Assembly: GCA_002307175.1 (NCBI GenBank)
Contig: DBTS01000069.1
Span: forward strand, 77,632-129,171
Origin: Rhodocyclaceae bacterium UBA1310
Lineage (GTDB): Bacteria; Pseudomonadota; Gammaproteobacteria; Burkholderiales; Rhodocyclaceae
DNA: 51,540 nt
Reading direction: 5' to 3'
The notes beneath the pieces are model-generated. The model ran no database searches and was not told the DNA's origin. It saw nothing but the letters and a program-made list of their open reading frames with translations. How positions within the stretch are numbered: the stretch's first letter is position 1; each line of letters begins with the position of its first letter. A program made the translations under genes and the position numbers. Positions 50,687 to 51,540 of this stretch are shown here, in pieces.

Positions 50687-51175
50687 TCACTGCAGTTTGG
50701 AGAGTTCCTTGTTCAGCGAATCGATATTGCGCTGATGCAGGGCGACAGTGTCTTTATAGGGTTGAACGCGGTCGAGATACTTCTGGTAATTCTTTTCGTC
50801 GCCATTGCGCACGGATTCCTGCTCGGCGAGTTCCTTCTTGGCGGCCTCAAGCGCTTTCGTTTCAGCATCCAGTTCGCTTTCCAGAATTTTGCGTCTGTCA
50901 TTATCGCGATTTTTCTGGGTGCCGCTATCCACCTTGGGGAAGTTCGAAGGCGTGGGATTGGCTGCTGCACCTGACTTCTTGCTGCCTCCGCCTCCTGAGC
51001 TGACCGGCTGATCCTTGGTCATCAGGGAGCAACCCTTGTCGTGGGTCGAGGGTTTGGCGTTGGTGTAGGTGATCTGCCCGGAGTCAGTGACACACTTGTA
51101 GATATCCGCCTCGGCAGCGGGGGCCGCAAGGCAGGCTACGAGTGCTGGCAGAACAAGGCAGGTAAAGCGCTTCAT
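50687..51175 (-). CDS. Exported DUF4124-domain protein
   Basis: This 162-residue protein has signal peptide MKRFTCLVLPALVACLAAPAAEA. The short DUF4124 domain (DIYKCVTDSGQITYTNAKPSTHDKGCSLM) has two cysteines that may form a disulphide. A Gly/Ser linker and a C-terminal coiled coil (KILESELDAETKALEAAKKELAEQE) follow. AGGA lies 8 bases before the ATG. Function is unknown. Its place between glnA and ntrB is common in betaproteobacteria and may reflect co-transcription with ntrBC. Confidence 0.88.
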   Translation of the reverse strand: MKRFTCLVLPALVACLAAPAAEADIYKCVTDSGQITYTNAKPSTHDKGCSLMTKDQPVSSGGGGSKKSGAAANPTPSNFPKVDSGTQKNRDNDRRKILESELDAETKALEAAKKELAEQESVRNGDEKNYQKYLDRVQPYKDTVALHQRNIDSLNKELSKLQ

Positions 51176-51268
51176 GGGTCAATCCTGGATGAACAAATCA
51201 CGCGGAAGTTTAAGCGCCTTGCGGCAAAACACAACGGACTTGCCGATCAACGCTATCAAGTTTAGTCC

Positions 51269-51298
51269 AAAAAAAAGGACGAGGGTTCCCTCGTCCTT
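51269..51298 (-). terminator. Intrinsic terminator after glnA
   Basis: AAGGACGAGGG and CCCTCGTCCTT form an 11-bp perfect stem with a 2-base gap at the tip (51275-51298). On the minus strand it is followed by eight T. It lies 22 bases after the glnA stop. Confidence 0.9.
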
Positions 51299-51319
51299 CT
51301 TTCAAGCCGCAAACCTGGA

Positions 51320-51540
51320 TCAGATCGAGTAGTACAGATCGTATTCCAGCGGGTGCGTGGTCATGCGGAACTTGGTGACTTCTTCCATCTTCAGACCGAT
51401 GTAGGCATCGATCATTTCGTTGGAGAACACGCCACCCTGCGTCAGGAACGCGCGATCATTGTCCAGGTATTCCAGAGCCTGTTCGAGGCTGGAGCACACG
51501 GTCGGGATCTTTGCATCTTCTTCCGGCGGCAGGTCGTACA
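51320..51540 (-). CDS. glnA: Glutamine synthetase, C-terminal part (5' end outside window)
   Basis: GlnA makes glutamine from glutamate, ammonia and ATP. Only the last 73 residues are present. They read on the minus strand as YDLPPEEDAKIPTVCSSLEQ, then LDNDRAFLTQGGVFSNEMID, VTKFRMTTHPLEYDLYYSI and stop, which is the conserved C-terminus of type I bacterial glutamine synthetase. Its terminator follows, and the ntrB-ntrC pair lies downstream on the same strand, the classical nitrogen assimilation order. Confidence 0.95.
   Translation of the reverse strand, partial: YDLPPEEDAKIPTVCSSLEQALEYLDNDRAFLTQGGVFSNEMIDAYIGLKMEEVTKFRMTTHPLEYDLYYSI

Overview
The window looks like a chromosomal segment of a Gram-negative betaproteobacterium. 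Support comes from a SAH riboswitch in front of ahcY-metF, a birA-coaX-SPOR-coaE-zapD run, a glnA-DUF4124-ntrB-ntrC nitrogen block, GC-rich housekeeping genes and frequent GTG/TTG starts. A genus cannot be fixed from the sequence alone. All assignments rest on reading motifs; no database search was run.

Layout. 1-8961: methyl-cycle genes (3' end of metK; ahcY and metF behind a SAH riboswitch). They are interrupted by a leftward Wzx flippase and TviB-type sugar dehydrogenase and by a rightward REC-DUF3369-GGDEF-EAL protein. Two tandem tRNA-Lys genes follow. 9000-13660: a Ser-rich lipoprotein, an SPFH protein with five zinc ribbons flanked on both sides by shuffled copies of the same small palindromic repeats, and an EamA transporter.

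13846-34715 is a surface-polysaccharide island, mostly transcribed rightward. It holds a sulfotransferase, APS kinase (cysC), the ABC exporter Wzm/Wzt with a Wzt carbohydrate-binding tail, and a 1406-residue methyltransferase/coiled-coil/GT2/GT4 protein. A complete GDP-D-glycero-D-manno-heptose pathway (hddA-gmhA-hddC-gmhB) and a small lipoprotein follow. Next comes a strikingly AT-rich block: a GT-C-like membrane protein, an acyltransferase, GtrA- and GtrB-like proteins, a flippase-like membrane protein, an APH-fold kinase, a HAD phosphatase, a nucleotidyltransferase and a second sulfotransferase. The simplest reading is a heptose-containing glycan. It would be built in the cytoplasm, possibly capped by methylation and measured by a coiled coil, exported by Wzm/Wzt, and decorated by sulfate, acyl groups, a lipid-carried sugar and perhaps a nucleotide-activated phospho-substituent.

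34746-41761: DUF3108 protein, AroP, a periplasmic M20 peptidase, an Lrp regulator, a YitT protein and TyrB, i.e. an aromatic amino acid neighbourhood. 41779-51540: a PilT-like ATPase with an unusual Walker A, a GntR/FCD regulator, the zapD-coaE-SPOR-coaX-birA run, and ntrC-ntrB-DUF4124-glnA (glnA cut by the window edge).

The most interesting items are the trimodular coiled-coil polymerase candidate, a roughly 95-residue C-terminal domain shared by a lipoprotein and the GT-C protein, the sulfation module, the kinase/HAD/nucleotidyltransferase trio, and the shuffled repeats around the SPFH gene.
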